DNA from: Thermoplasmata archaeon
GTDB taxonomy: Archaea; Thermoplasmatota; Thermoplasmata; Thermoplasmatales; Thermoplasmataceae
Direction of reading: 5' to 3'
Length of the DNA stretch: 64,000 nucleotides
Assembly (NCBI GenBank): GCA_021850545.1
Contig: JAJZLU010000040.1
Span: forward strand, 14,156 to 78,155
The position numbers and the translations under genes are program-made. This document shows positions 38,694 to 48,881 of this stretch, piece after piece (the first letter of the stretch is position 1; each line of letters begins with the position of its first letter). The notes below the pieces were generated by a model that saw only the letters and a list, made by a program, of their open reading frames with translations, was not told where the DNA came from and made no database searches.

Positions 38694-40179
38694 CCCTGAT
38701 CCATTCCCACTGCCTCTTCCTTATCTCTCCAGATATCTCTTCTATGTCAGCTTCCTTCTTCTGGGAAAGAGTAAGAAGCAGTCCGGTTCTCTTTCGAACT
38801 TCCTCCAGAAGTTTCGAATTCGTTACCCCTCTACGCTCTGCTATTCGATCATAGAGTTTGCTGGATCCAGCATAAGAGAATTTGTCGGAATAAGGGTCGT
38901 AGTGGAAGACTCTGTTGTAAAGGATCTCATCGGTCTTTCCATCTATTCCAATTATCTCATCTACTTCAGTGATCCTTCTTACCATTTTACCTTCAAGGCG
39001 TACGAAATTGATGAAGATCACAATGTTAAGGTAGGACACAAGCACTCTTGGAATATTCATTGGTTCGTTTTCGAGCCTGTTCAGGAGGGATTCCATGGAA
39101 TCCGCATGAATTGTTGAGTATGTGGTATGGCCGGTTGCCATTGCCTGGAAAAGGGCATAGGTTTCCTTGCCTCTTACTTCTCCTACAACTATGTATGTTG
39201 GCCTCTGCCTCATTGCCATTGAAACCAGGTCATACATGTTCAACCTTTCAACACCCCTTTGCCCTTCTATCGTATTCTTTCCCCTGGTTTCAGCAGCTAC
39301 CCAGTTTTCATGCGGAATTTTCAGTTCCCGGGTCTCCTCAATGCTGAACACCTTGGTATTCGAAGGCGCGAAGAGGAGTATGGAATTAAGCGTGGATGTT
39401 TTTCCGGCGCCAGGGGCACCCACGATAAGGGCAGAATTGAAACCTTCTGTCATGAACCAAAGGTAGGTCATGAGGTCGGGGGAGGCAGTGCCGCTCTTGA
39501 TGAGGTCAACAGGGGTGAAGGGTCTGTCTCTGAAAAGCCTCATTGTAAAAACCGGCCCTCTGCTGGAAATTTCACTTCCATAAACCGCCTGGACCCTGTG
39601 GCCATCCCGTGTGATGGAATCCAGTATTGGAGCATTTATTGAAACGGACTTGCCGCTAATCTGTGCTAGCCTTATGATATACGAATCTAAGTTCTCTGTG
39701 TTGGGAAATGAAATATTTGTCTTTACGGAACCAAAATCCTTGTGGTAGACGAATATTGGCATCTCCGGGCCATCACATGAAATATCCTCTACTTTCTGGT
39801 CCCTGACAATAGGGTCTATGATCCCATATCCCTGAAAATCCCTCGCGAGGTAATAATTTATCTTGAAAATTGATTCGCCTTTAAGCCAAGGCCTTCTCTG
39901 GTTAACGAAAGAGGAGAGCATATTGTTCAGGTTGAAGCCATCGACGCCAGACAGCACCAGAATATCGGGAAGATAGTCATTGATCTCGGCCTTGAGCGCA
40001 AAGAATTCCTCCAGTTCGCGCTTACTAAGCTTCGGCTCTTCTACCAAGTAAATCAGTTCCGAAGTTCCAGCCATCTCCACAACCCTTATCCTGACGTTTT
40101 CATGATTGAGGGTGTACTGGGAAAGGATGTGATTCCCTGAAGCTTTCTCACTCTGGACCGGCGGCTGTTCCTCTACCAT
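38686..40179 (-). CDS. type II/IV secretion (archaellum/Tad-like) ATPase, first copy
   Basis: GYGIIDPIVRDQKVEDISCDG, LIVGAPGAGKTSTLNSI, RPTYIVVGEVRGKETYALFQAMATGHTTYSTIHAD. Confidence 0.92.
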   Translation of the reverse strand: MVEEQPPVQSEKASGNHILSQYTLNHENVRIRVVEMAGTSELIYLVEEPKLSKRELEEFFALKAEINDYLPDILVLSGVDGFNLNNMLSSFVNQRRPWLKGESIFKINYYLARDFQGYGIIDPIVRDQKVEDISCDGPEMPIFVYHKDFGSVKTNISFPNTENLDSYIIRLAQISGKSVSINAPILDSITRDGHRVQAVYGSEISSRGPVFTMRLFRDRPFTPVDLIKSGTASPDLMTYLWFMTEGFNSALIVGAPGAGKTSTLNSILLFAPSNTKVFSIEETRELKIPHENWVAAETRGKNTIEGQRGVERLNMYDLVSMAMRQRPTYIVVGEVRGKETYALFQAMATGHTTYSTIHADSMESLLNRLENEPMNIPRVLVSYLNIVIFINFVRLEGKMVRRITEVDEIIGIDGKTDEILYNRVFHYDPYSDKFSYAGSSKLYDRIAERRGVTNSKLLEEVRKRTGLLLTLSQKKEADIEEISGEIRKRQWEWIRGE

Positions 40180-40306
40180 TATCTGTGAGAATAAGGCATA
40201 GGATGGGTATAATATTTAGTGGTGTTGGCTCTAAAATCGCTCTTTTTCACCAGAATCAGGGACAATTTCCCGATATATTTTTAAGAGGGCTGGGCTTCAA
40301 AGGTTC

Positions 40307-41158
40307 ATGGCAGAAAAGATCCCTTTTGGAAAATCTGATTTTAAAGTATCACAGATGGGCATGGGGACCTATTATGATCCAGGATGGATATTTTCTGCAA
40401 AGCTGCTTAAGAGACAGGCAAACTGGGAAAATAAGGTAGCAGCTATAAAGGCCGGGGTAGAGAATGGTGTAAACCTCATCGATACCGCAGAACTTTATGA
40501 GTCCGAGAATTTAGTTGAAAAGGCAATTAAGCCATTCGACCGGGAGGATTTATTCATAGCCACAAAGGTCTGGCCATCACATTTCAGTTACGACAAAGTC
40601 ATCAAGTCTTGCGAACGGAGTCTGAAGAAACTCGGACTGGACTATGTTGACCTATATCAACTTCACTTTCCAAGCCGGATCCGGGATATATCTGGAACAA
40701 TGAAGGCGATGGAGCACCTCATGGATCAGGGCAAAATTAGAAACATAGGGATAAGCAACTTTGACCTTGAGAGAACGAAGAAGGCTGTGGAATCCCTCAA
40801 GAAATATGAGATCGCTTCAACCCAGATGAATTTCAGCGTCGCACATAGGGACATTGAGAATGACCTTATCCCATACTGTAAGGAGAACAAAATAGCAATC
40901 CTTGCATATTACCCACTTGGCCATGGAAGGTTGGTTTCACCAGATTCCAAGACTGCCATCGTTCTTAAGGAAATAAGTGAGAACCATGGTGGCAAGAGCG
41001 CACCACAGATAGCCTTGAATTGGTTCATTAGCAAATATGATTTTGTCTTTCCCATCCCTAGGGCATCAAATGCCGATCATGTCGTGGAGAACTCGGGCTC
41101 AATGGGATGGAAGATGTCTGAAGAGGAAATACGGAAACTGGAACAGTCCTTCAACTGA
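40307..41158 (+). CDS. aldo/keto reductase
   Basis: NLIDTAELYESENLVEKAI, LGLDYVDLYQLH, IRNIGISNFDL. Confidence 0.92.
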   Translation: MAEKIPFGKSDFKVSQMGMGTYYDPGWIFSAKLLKRQANWENKVAAIKAGVENGVNLIDTAELYESENLVEKAIKPFDREDLFIATKVWPSHFSYDKVIKSCERSLKKLGLDYVDLYQLHFPSRIRDISGTMKAMEHLMDQGKIRNIGISNFDLERTKKAVESLKKYEIASTQMNFSVAHRDIENDLIPYCKENKIAILAYYPLGHGRLVSPDSKTAIVLKEISENHGGKSAPQIALNWFISKYDFVFPIPRASNADHVVENSGSMGWKMSEEEIRKLEQSFN

Positions 41159-41220
41159 TTGAAGTAATATTTATAGGATTACCTACAATACAGGGCTTGC
41201 ACTTTTGCCCATAAAGCAAA

Positions 41221-41292
41221 GGGCCGGTAGATCAGAGGTAGATCGCTTCCTTGGCATGGAAGAGGCCTGGGGTTCAAATCCCCACCGGTCCA
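41221..41292 (+). tRNA. tRNA-Ala (anticodon GGC)
   Basis: GGGCCGG/CCGGTCC acceptor, anticodon stem CTTCC/GGAAG with loop TTGGCAT, T-arm GGGGTTCAAATCCCC. Confidence 0.95.
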
Positions 41293-41599
41293 TATTAGTT
41301 TCATTGATTTTTCCTTTGAAGGGCCATAGAAAACGATCCCTCGGCCAGGCGTGAATGACTTTAATGGGCACTGGGGGTATAAGCCAATTCAAGTCAAGAA
41401 ATATTGTTTTATCTAATACGTTTTATTCGGCATTTTCTAAGGCGCACGTTTCGTTGTAAAAACACCTTCCAGGCAAAGTGCAAGCTATTTCTATTTAAAG
41501 CAATATTCACTAGGCTGTTTCAAATATGCCCAATATTCTGAATTCTTAAAATAGTCTCAATTTAATAAAAGCTAAATACTGGTTTCATACTACTATTTA

Positions 41600-42595
41600 A
41601 TGGCTGCTTCTAAAATATTTTTTTTATTAACCTTAATGCTGATAATATTGCTCGGAATTTCGGCGGTTAATGTGGCTGGTACCGCACATTTCCCATTAAA
41701 GAAAGTGACAAATGCAAATCTTGTGACGAACTCCGATGGCACGTCCACGATAAACCTCGGCGCGAGTTCCCTTTCCATTACATCAGGGAGCTCAGGAAAA
41801 GTCTCTTACACAGTTAAATTGAGCTCGGGAACCACTTGGGGAACGTCCATATCGGCCAGTGAACCTAGTGGCTTTTCAACAGCATTCAGCGATTCAAGCG
41901 GTGATCCCACTTTCTCCGGGACTGCAACTATAAGTGTGGCCAATACGGTAAAGAATGGCACGTACACCATTTCATTCTCAGCATCTGGTGATGACCCATC
42001 CTCTTCCTCTGCGGAACTTACGGTTCATGTAACCGGTTATTCTTCTTCCACACCTCCAAGCAAGACAACAACTACAACTTCCACATCGAAATTAACTGAT
42101 CAGGTGTATGTGGGGTCAGGCATCTTTGTGCTTTTCCTCCTGGCTGCATTTATTCCTCTTGCAATTAGGAAGCGGAGCCAGATGCTAGGATATTCTTCCT
42201 TTGGCATCGCAGTCGCTTCTGCGATTTACCTTGCGGCTGCAGACAATGTCCTTCGAAGTTCAGGCTACACTCACTGGATAATATTGCTGGTGTTCATAGC
42301 ATTGGACATTATTGCACTCATGGGCACGCTCGCTTTAAAGGGCCCCTCGCAGAAGTCTTTCAGAATATTTCTCGCCATCGGCTCATTCATAATGTCTCTG
42401 GCCATGATTGCAGATGCCGCCCTTGGCCTACCGCTAAGTTCAGTACAGGATATTGGTAGCACCTCTGGGTTTACCTACCTTTTTGGTTTTGGTTCTGCTT
42501 CAGGTGCCACATTGGGGGTCAGCATTGCCTTCGTTCTGTTGCTAATATTCAACGGGCTAGTTTTCTCAAGTTTCTTGAGGGATCCAAAGAAGTAA
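41600..42595 (+). CDS. surface/membrane protein: signal peptide, beta-rich ectodomain, Ser/Thr stalk, multi-TM C-terminus
   Basis: Hydrophobic N-terminus, SSSTPPSKTTTTTSTSK linker, several TM helices after. Confidence 0.65.
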   Translation: MAASKIFFLLTLMLIILLGISAVNVAGTAHFPLKKVTNANLVTNSDGTSTINLGASSLSITSGSSGKVSYTVKLSSGTTWGTSISASEPSGFSTAFSDSSGDPTFSGTATISVANTVKNGTYTISFSASGDDPSSSSAELTVHVTGYSSSTPPSKTTTTTSTSKLTDQVYVGSGIFVLFLLAAFIPLAIRKRSQMLGYSSFGIAVASAIYLAAADNVLRSSGYTHWIILLVFIALDIIALMGTLALKGPSQKSFRIFLAIGSFIMSLAMIADAALGLPLSSVQDIGSTSGFTYLFGFGSASGATLGVSIAFVLLLIFNGLVFSSFLRDPKK

Positions 42596-42604
42596 TAATT
42601 AAAC

Positions 42605-42625
42605 AGCAGGGACAAAATCCCTGCT
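42605..42625 (+). terminator. stem-loop AGCAGGGA-CAAAA-TCCCTGCT after upstream CDS
   Basis: Perfect 8-bp stem, 5-nt loop, 10 bp past the stop at 42595. Confidence 0.5.
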
Positions 42626-42962
42626 CACACTATAATACTTCATGGATAACTAATAAAATAAGCCCTATTTACGCCTAAAAGAGCCTGCCTTAAGCTTACC
42701 ATGGGAAAAGCAAGCAGGCAGTGTTGGCCTACCATAAATATTGGAACCTAATGTTTCCCGGGGAACCTGTTTACAAACTTGTAAATTGCCCATCCAACCC
42801 TAGATAATTTGGACTTTCTCAAGCAGACCACCTATTGTAACCATGAATATAAGAGAAATGGTATAAGGGCGCCAGAACATCAAGTCTGTACCTAAGCTCC
42901 ATTTCTCTTCTGCGCCTTAGAAAAAATAGGGTCTTGCCAAATATTTGGCATTACGAAAATAT

Positions 42963-43688
42963 TTATTTGCCCCAGGAAATGAGTATGCTCTCCCTTCTGA
43001 ACGCTTTAACGCTGATGAAAAATATGACTATGGCTGCGGCCAGGAATCCAACACCTGCACCCAAATTGATAATAAGGTCAGACCCGGACGCTATAATCGG
43101 AAGAAACACAAGCAATAGAAGCGGGAGGACAACAAGGGCGGAGACTTGCTGCGCTGCCCTTACATCCTTCATCTTCGAAGAGACGAGAAGAGTGAGAAAA
43201 GTGCCAAGCATACCAGTAACTGGGGCTAGGAAGAACATCTGAACCAGTGTCAAATCTGTTGGGAACAATAAGTATCCCAGACGTCCATATGTCAGTGCAT
43301 CCATAATTGCAATATAAAGTGTGAAAGCAATCCAGGAGAGCAAAACTCCAATTGAAAGAGGGGCAAGAGCTTTCCCTGCAAACAGTTCCGAATCTGTGAT
43401 AGGAGTTGCAAGAAGCGGTTCTAGGCTGTGGTTGTTCTTCTCGAGTATCACGCTGGTAGATCCGATCAGGGAAGTGACTATTGCAGGAATGAAGACCATG
43501 ATTGTAGAGAAAGTGGAAAGCAGTGGGCTCGAACTCCCTCCAGTGGAAAGGGCAACAGCAAAGGAATCAATCACGCTAATTACAACAAGCATTATCGGGA
43601 GGAGCAGAAGGGAAAAGAATACGTACCCGTTTTTTCTAACTTCCTGCAAGTCTTTGCGCATCATTTCCCTTACAAGATTGAAATTCAA
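42963..43688 (-). CDS. ABC-2 type transporter permease
   Basis: six TM pattern, SVILEKNNHSLEPLLATPITDSELFAGKALAP. Confidence 0.88.
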   Translation of the reverse strand: MNFNLVREMMRKDLQEVRKNGYVFFSLLLLPIMLVVISVIDSFAVALSTGGSSSPLLSTFSTIMVFIPAIVTSLIGSTSVILEKNNHSLEPLLATPITDSELFAGKALAPLSIGVLLSWIAFTLYIAIMDALTYGRLGYLLFPTDLTLVQMFFLAPVTGMLGTFLTLLVSSKMKDVRAAQQVSALVVLPLLLLVFLPIIASGSDLIINLGAGVGFLAAAIVIFFISVKAFRRESILISWGK

Positions 43689-44620
43689 AGTTTTCCCTCC
43701 CGGGATTTCTCCACTATAGAAAGATAGACATCTTCAAGAGAGCGACGGATTTCTCCGATGAACTGTATCCTGAAACCCTTTCCAACAAGATAGGCAGTTA
43801 TGTCAGGGTTGTTCTGTTCCGGAGAATCCACTTCCATTACAAGTGACTCCTTGGAAATTTTAGCGGAATTTACGAAGGTCATTGCCTCAATCTCTTTAAT
43901 GTCAAGCCCCTGGAGGCTTTCGAGATGGAATACAATAGTCCTCTTGAAAGCCTGCGCCTTAAGGGCACTGGGGGAATCTATGGCAAGAAGGCGGTTCCTA
44001 ACCACCGCGACACGGTCACTTAGCTTGTCTGCGTCATCAAGGTCATGTGTTGAAAGGATAACGGTCTTGCCGCTTTCCTTCAGGCTTTTCATATAATCCC
44101 TGACAAATTTGGATGATTCAGGGTCCAACCCTGACAGGGGCTCATCAAGGAAAACATACTTCGGGTCATGTATGACTGTCCGCAATATTGCCAGCTTCTG
44201 TTTCATTCCCTTTGAGAAGGTGGCTACTGGAGCTTCCTTTTTGTCCCAGAGTTCGAATTCAACCATCAAATCCTTAATCCTAGATTCAATGGCACGATCG
44301 TTCATGCCATACATTCGGCCGTAAAACTGGAGATTCCTGTAAGCAGTGAGGTTTTCATAATGCCCAGGGACTTCAGGCAAAATCCCGATTTTCCTGTGAA
44401 TGTCAGGAAGTCTCTGCATCTGGTCAGTTCTTATGTCATCTACAGAAACGAACCCGTTTGTGGGTGAAATCATTCCCGTCATCAATCTCAGTGTAGTGGT
44501 CTTTCCTGATCCATTGGGACCAAGCAATGCAAAAATTTCGGCCTCGTGTATTTCAAAATTTAAATCTTCTACCCCGACGGTGTTGCCGTATACCCGGGTA
44601 AGCCCGGACACCTTGATCAA
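43685..44620 (-). CDS. ABC transporter ATP-binding protein
   Basis: LLGPNGSGKTTTLRLMTGMI, FSKGMKQKLAILRTVIHDPKYVFLDEPLSGLDPES. Confidence 0.95.
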   Translation of the reverse strand: MIKVSGLTRVYGNTVGVEDLNFEIHEAEIFALLGPNGSGKTTTLRLMTGMISPTNGFVSVDDIRTDQMQRLPDIHRKIGILPEVPGHYENLTAYRNLQFYGRMYGMNDRAIESRIKDLMVEFELWDKKEAPVATFSKGMKQKLAILRTVIHDPKYVFLDEPLSGLDPESSKFVRDYMKSLKESGKTVILSTHDLDDADKLSDRVAVVRNRLLAIDSPSALKAQAFKRTIVFHLESLQGLDIKEIEAMTFVNSAKISKESLVMEVDSPEQNNPDITAYLVGKGFRIQFIGEIRRSLEDVYLSIVEKSREGKL

Positions 44621-44887
44621 TCACTCATCCTCGTACTTTGAATCTTCTATGAGGTCCGGTTCTGAAGCCGGTTTTGTCTCAGTTGTCTCATCAGCATTTG
44701 TGGCACTATTTTTAGACAGGTCAGACTCTTGGGCCTTTTTATAGTGCCTTCTCATCTTTTCTTCCTTGCATTGTGGGCACCTTACCACGCCAGTCCCCGG
44801 GATCGTCCATCCAAGGTGAGAGAATTTCATATCCATTAGCGGGGCCTTGAATACAAACCCACAGTTGGGGCATGATAGATATTTAAC
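44621..44887 (-). CDS. small zinc-ribbon protein
   Basis: MVKYLSCPNCGFVFKAP...VVRCPQCKEEKMRRH, acidic C-tail; adjacent to ABC genes. Confidence 0.7.
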   Translation of the reverse strand, partial: VKYLSCPNCGFVFKAPLMDMKFSHLGWTIPGTGVVRCPQCKEEKMRRHYKKAQESDLSKNSATNADETTETKPASEPDLIEDSKYEDE

Positions 44888-44997
44888 CATGGAAATCACA
44901 TTTCCATTAATATCTAGTTAAATAATTTGATCTTCACCAAAAAAATTTATTTCTATGTGCGGGAATCTTAATGTAGGATAATGCAGATTCCAAAATA

Positions 44998-46014
44998 ATG
45001 CGTGCTGTTCTTTATAGCATTTCCCGCAAGGAACTTTCAAGCCGGGATTTAACCAGCATTGAAGATTTGAAGGCCCTGTCAGCCCAGGAATCTTACTGGC
45101 TTGATGTGCAGGATTTTGACGCAGAGTCCATAAAGGCCATCGGGGAATTTTTCACACTTGATCCATTGACTCTAGAGGATATCGGCACTGGAAAACAGAG
45201 GATCAAGACAGAAGATTACCAGAACTATATTTTTTCAGTATCCAAAGGAGTTGCCAAATCCAGCGGCGGCAATTTTGAATATTCCGTTGAGGAAATCTTC
45301 CTGGTACTTTTTGAAAAGAACATCGTGACGTTTCATAAGGACAGTTCTACAATAGTGAACCACTCACTGGATTCCCTGAAGAACCGGGCAAAGACCCTGA
45401 AGAAAGAGTCCTTGCTCAATTCTGTTGTCTTCCACACAATCTATGATTTTTCAGTGGATTCATTCTACACAGTTCTCTCTGAAATTGAGAACTGGCTCGT
45501 TTCCATGAGAAGCGAAGTCCTTGATTTTGATTCCCTGAAAGCAAGTGACATTTCAGACGTAAAGGGGCTGCTTGCGCTGATATCCAAGGCAAGAAGGGAA
45601 ATGAGTGAGCTCAGGATAATGCTTTCACAGCACCGTGATGTGGTTTCCCTTGCCGAGAGAGGTTCAGTCAAGTTTCTTTCGGTGGACCTTATGCCTGCTT
45701 TCAGAGACGTTTACGACCATACATTCCAACTAATAGAAACAGTGGATTCATACACCCTAAGAACTGGGGATGTGCGGGATCTCTACTTTACCATGAGAGC
45801 AGCATTCACTGACAATATTCTCAGGCTCCTGACCATTGTGGCGACCATCTTCCTCCCTTTGACTTTCCTTACTGGCTTCTATGGAATGAATTTTACAGCA
45901 GGCTTCACTCAGCCAGGCTCTGGATCATTTGTAGGTTTTTGGGCTCTTGTCGCGGGCATGGTTGCGCTTGCTTCCGTGTTGATGGTGCTCTTCAAGAAAC
46001 GTGGCTGGCTCTAG
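44998..46014 (+). CDS. corA: CorA-family Mg2+ transporter
   Basis: C-terminal two TMs with FLTGFYGMNF signature. Confidence 0.93.
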   Translation: MRAVLYSISRKELSSRDLTSIEDLKALSAQESYWLDVQDFDAESIKAIGEFFTLDPLTLEDIGTGKQRIKTEDYQNYIFSVSKGVAKSSGGNFEYSVEEIFLVLFEKNIVTFHKDSSTIVNHSLDSLKNRAKTLKKESLLNSVVFHTIYDFSVDSFYTVLSEIENWLVSMRSEVLDFDSLKASDISDVKGLLALISKARREMSELRIMLSQHRDVVSLAERGSVKFLSVDLMPAFRDVYDHTFQLIETVDSYTLRTGDVRDLYFTMRAAFTDNILRLLTIVATIFLPLTFLTGFYGMNFTAGFTQPGSGSFVGFWALVAGMVALASVLMVLFKKRGWL

Positions 46015-46069
46015 AAAATATTAAAGCCTTTTATTGAGGTAAGCATAAGGGTAAACAGGGTAAATCCAA

Positions 46070-46465
46070 TTGAAGAGGAGCATAAGCACATCAGTGATCA
46101 TTCTGGCTGTATATGCAGCACTATTCATCCTTTTTGATTTCATCATTCCCACATACTTCAGGAGCCTTTCCTATTACGGGGGGTTCTTTCCGTTCTTCTT
46201 CTTTTTCCCGTTCTTGTTCGGCAGGGGCTTGAGGTCTGGAAGCAGGAATTATGGCAACTCAAAGAACAGCAAGCAGCCTGAAGACGATGTGCTCAACGGG
46301 AACTATAGCGCATCAGAATGGGAGAAAAAAAATCGTGCTGAATATGATGAGTTTGGCATTCCCGTGAGGAAGGTTCCTTCCAGAACCTGGTATTACATCG
46401 GAATAGCCGTTATATTTGCGGTCTCCATAGGTCTCCTAATTTACAGGGGCTTCATGGGCCTCTGA
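46070..46465 (+). CDS. hypothetical two-TM membrane protein
   Basis: TM segments at both ends, TTG start. Confidence 0.6.
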   Translation: MKRSISTSVIILAVYAALFILFDFIIPTYFRSLSYYGGFFPFFFFFPFLFGRGLRSGSRNYGNSKNSKQPEDDVLNGNYSASEWEKKNRAEYDEFGIPVRKVPSRTWYYIGIAVIFAVSIGLLIYRGFMGL

Positions 46466-46545
46466 TCTCATAATGGTTATGGCTTTCCTTGCCCAAAGCA
46501 GTCTACCTCGGAATACCTTAATTAAAGATGCGCCATTATTGAATC

Positions 46546-47274
46546 ATGGTTGATTTAATCAGGGATTCATTGGCCGGAAAAGTTGCCGTCGTCATAGGAG
46601 TTGGCCCGGGACAAGGCATATCAGCAGTCAGGATGCTCATCAATTTCGGAGCCAAGGTCGCAATTGTATCAAGGTCGGGAAACATGTTCGGGCTCGTTGA
46701 ATCATCAACAGTCAAGGCTTACAAGGCAGATGCAACAAAAGAAGAAGAGCTGAAGGCAGTAAGGGACAAAATACTTGCTGATTATGGAAGCATCTTTACA
46801 GTGGTTTCAAACGTCGGTACATGGGAATCTTTCAAGGGACTATTCCCGGAAAGGTCGGACTTCCAAAAGATGCTTGACATCAACCTGATTTCACAGCTGA
46901 GCGTCCTGAAGGTCTTCTCAGAGCCGATGCTGACCAAGGGAGGTACATTCGTTCTGGTTGGGGCTTCAAGGCACATCTTCCGGGGGAATGATCTGGCATA
47001 CAACGTTTCAAAGTCGGCATTGGAGGAACTTGTAAGAAAATCTGCGGAAAATCTGAGGAAATATAACATAAGGGTAAACGCAGTGCTACCGGGCAGTGTC
47101 AGCAAAGAAGACAACTACTACAAAGTGTTTCCATTTAACGTGACGAAATTCTCGGAAAAGACTCAGTTGGAACCAATTGAGGTTGCCATGGTAAACGCAT
47201 TCCTGGCCAGTGAAATGTCACTGGGAATCAACGGGCAGTGCATCTCAGTGGACAGGGGCCTAAACACTGTTTAG
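46546..47274 (+). CDS. short-chain dehydrogenase/reductase
   Basis: GKVAVVIGVGPGQGISAVRML, VSNVGTWESF, YNVSKSALEELVRKSAENL, NAVLPGSV. Confidence 0.9.
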   Translation: MVDLIRDSLAGKVAVVIGVGPGQGISAVRMLINFGAKVAIVSRSGNMFGLVESSTVKAYKADATKEEELKAVRDKILADYGSIFTVVSNVGTWESFKGLFPERSDFQKMLDINLISQLSVLKVFSEPMLTKGGTFVLVGASRHIFRGNDLAYNVSKSALEELVRKSAENLRKYNIRVNAVLPGSVSKEDNYYKVFPFNVTKFSEKTQLEPIEVAMVNAFLASEMSLGINGQCISVDRGLNTV

Positions 47275-47333
47275 GCTAAAATCAATTTACATTTTAATCA
47301 CATTTTTAATGTACGAGCAAACAATATTCTATT

Positions 47334-48881
47334 ATGTTTGAGAATGAAGTGACTTTTGTTAAAATGGCAAAAGCGGGCAAGGAAGATGAGTTCCACAGAC
47401 TCTACGAAGAAGCCCTCAAGGAAGTCCCAAAATATCTCGGCAAAGAATATCCCAACCTTATAGCCGGGGAAGTTAAGGAAGCCAAGAAAATAATGGAAAT
47501 TTCTCCTGTTGATGGAAAAGAGCTTGCAACTTTCCAGCTCTCATCTCAGGAATCCCTGGAAAAGGCATTGAAAATGCTTAATGGCTCATACAGGAAATGG
47601 TATAATATGGGCTATGTCCACAGGGCAAAAGTAATGCTCAAAGTTGCAGACAAGATAAGTGAAAAGAAGTATTTCTTTTCAGCACTGCTTGCCTATGAAA
47701 ATGGGAAGAACAGGACGGAGGCAATGGCAGATGTGGATGAGGGAATTGACTTCCTGAGATATTATGCACTTAACATGATTGAGAACAACGGTTTCGTGCA
47801 TCTTACGGGCAAGGGATATGACAACGAGGAAAGCTTCAGTGTGATGAAACCATACGGGGTATTCGCTGTAATTCCCCCATTCAACTTCTATGCAATAACC
47901 GTGGGAATGGTGGCTGGCCCCCTTACAGTGGGGAATGCAGTTCTGCTCAAACCATCAAGTGATATTCCGCTCATTTCTTACCTGACAGTGAAGCTAATGC
48001 ATGAATGCGGTGTGCCAGAGGATGTACTTGTTTTCCTCTCCGGATCTGGCAGCACAATCGGCAGCAAGATCGTTGAGAATGATGGAATAGCAGGCATTGT
48101 ATTCACTGGCTCCAGGGAAGTTGGCCTGAACATGTACCACAAGGCACAGGCAAAGAGGCCAAAGCCTGTCATTACGGAAATGGGCGGTAAGGATGCTGTC
48201 ATCGTTACTGCAAAGGCAGACCTGAAAAAGGCGGTCGAAGGAGTTTTCAGGGGAGCTTTCGGCTTTTCTGGCCAGAAGTGCAGCGCAACATCGCTTGTCT
48301 ATGTAGAGGAGCCAATCTATGACAAGTTTGTAGATGCCCTTGCAGAGAGAACAAAAGGAGTGGTCCCGGCAGACCCGAAGAAGAAAGACACATTCATAGG
48401 GCCAGTGATAAACAAGGATGCGTTCGAGAAATTCAAGGCGCTTTCTTCAAAATTCCCGCAGTATGGAAAAGTTGTAGCTGGAGGCCATGCCCTTGAGCAA
48501 CCCGGGTTTTTCGTTGAGCCAACAATCATAAAGGATGTGGCAAAGGACTGTGAACTTGTAAAGAATGAACTTTTCCTCCCGGTTCTTGGAATTATAAAAG
48601 TCAAGAGCCTAAAGGAGGCAGTTGAAGAGATTAACAAGTCCGAGTACGGTCTTACTGGCGGAATAATCACCGAAGATCCGGAGGAGATAAGGTACTACTT
48701 CGACAATGCAGATGTGGGCGTAATATATGCAAACAGGGCAAGAGGAGCATCAACTGGAGCAGTAGTAGGCTCACAGCCATTCGTCGGGTGGAAGATGAGT
48801 GGAATCAGCGGAAAAGGCACAGGCTCATACTACTACCTACAGCAGTTCCTCAGGGAGCAGTCCCAGACCATTGCCCACTGA
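47334..48881 (+). CDS. aldehyde dehydrogenase, 1-pyrroline-5-carboxylate dehydrogenase-like
   Basis: VIPPFNFYAITVGMVAGPLTVGNAVLLKPSSD, VFTGSREVG, ITEMGGKDAVIV, AFGFSGQKCSATS. Confidence 0.88.
   Translation: MFENEVTFVKMAKAGKEDEFHRLYEEALKEVPKYLGKEYPNLIAGEVKEAKKIMEISPVDGKELATFQLSSQESLEKALKMLNGSYRKWYNMGYVHRAKVMLKVADKISEKKYFFSALLAYENGKNRTEAMADVDEGIDFLRYYALNMIENNGFVHLTGKGYDNEESFSVMKPYGVFAVIPPFNFYAITVGMVAGPLTVGNAVLLKPSSDIPLISYLTVKLMHECGVPEDVLVFLSGSGSTIGSKIVENDGIAGIVFTGSREVGLNMYHKAQAKRPKPVITEMGGKDAVIVTAKADLKKAVEGVFRGAFGFSGQKCSATSLVYVEEPIYDKFVDALAERTKGVVPADPKKKDTFIGPVINKDAFEKFKALSSKFPQYGKVVAGGHALEQPGFFVEPTIIKDVAKDCELVKNELFLPVLGIIKVKSLKEAVEEINKSEYGLTGGIITEDPEEIRYYFDNADVGVIYANRARGASTGAVVGSQPFVGWKMSGISGKGTGSYYYLQQFLREQSQTIAH

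Noticed and set aside
41183-41392. 69-aa minus ORF (MDRWGFEPQASSMPRKRSTSDLPAL)
   Set aside because: Translation of the antisense strand of tRNA-Ala(GGC).
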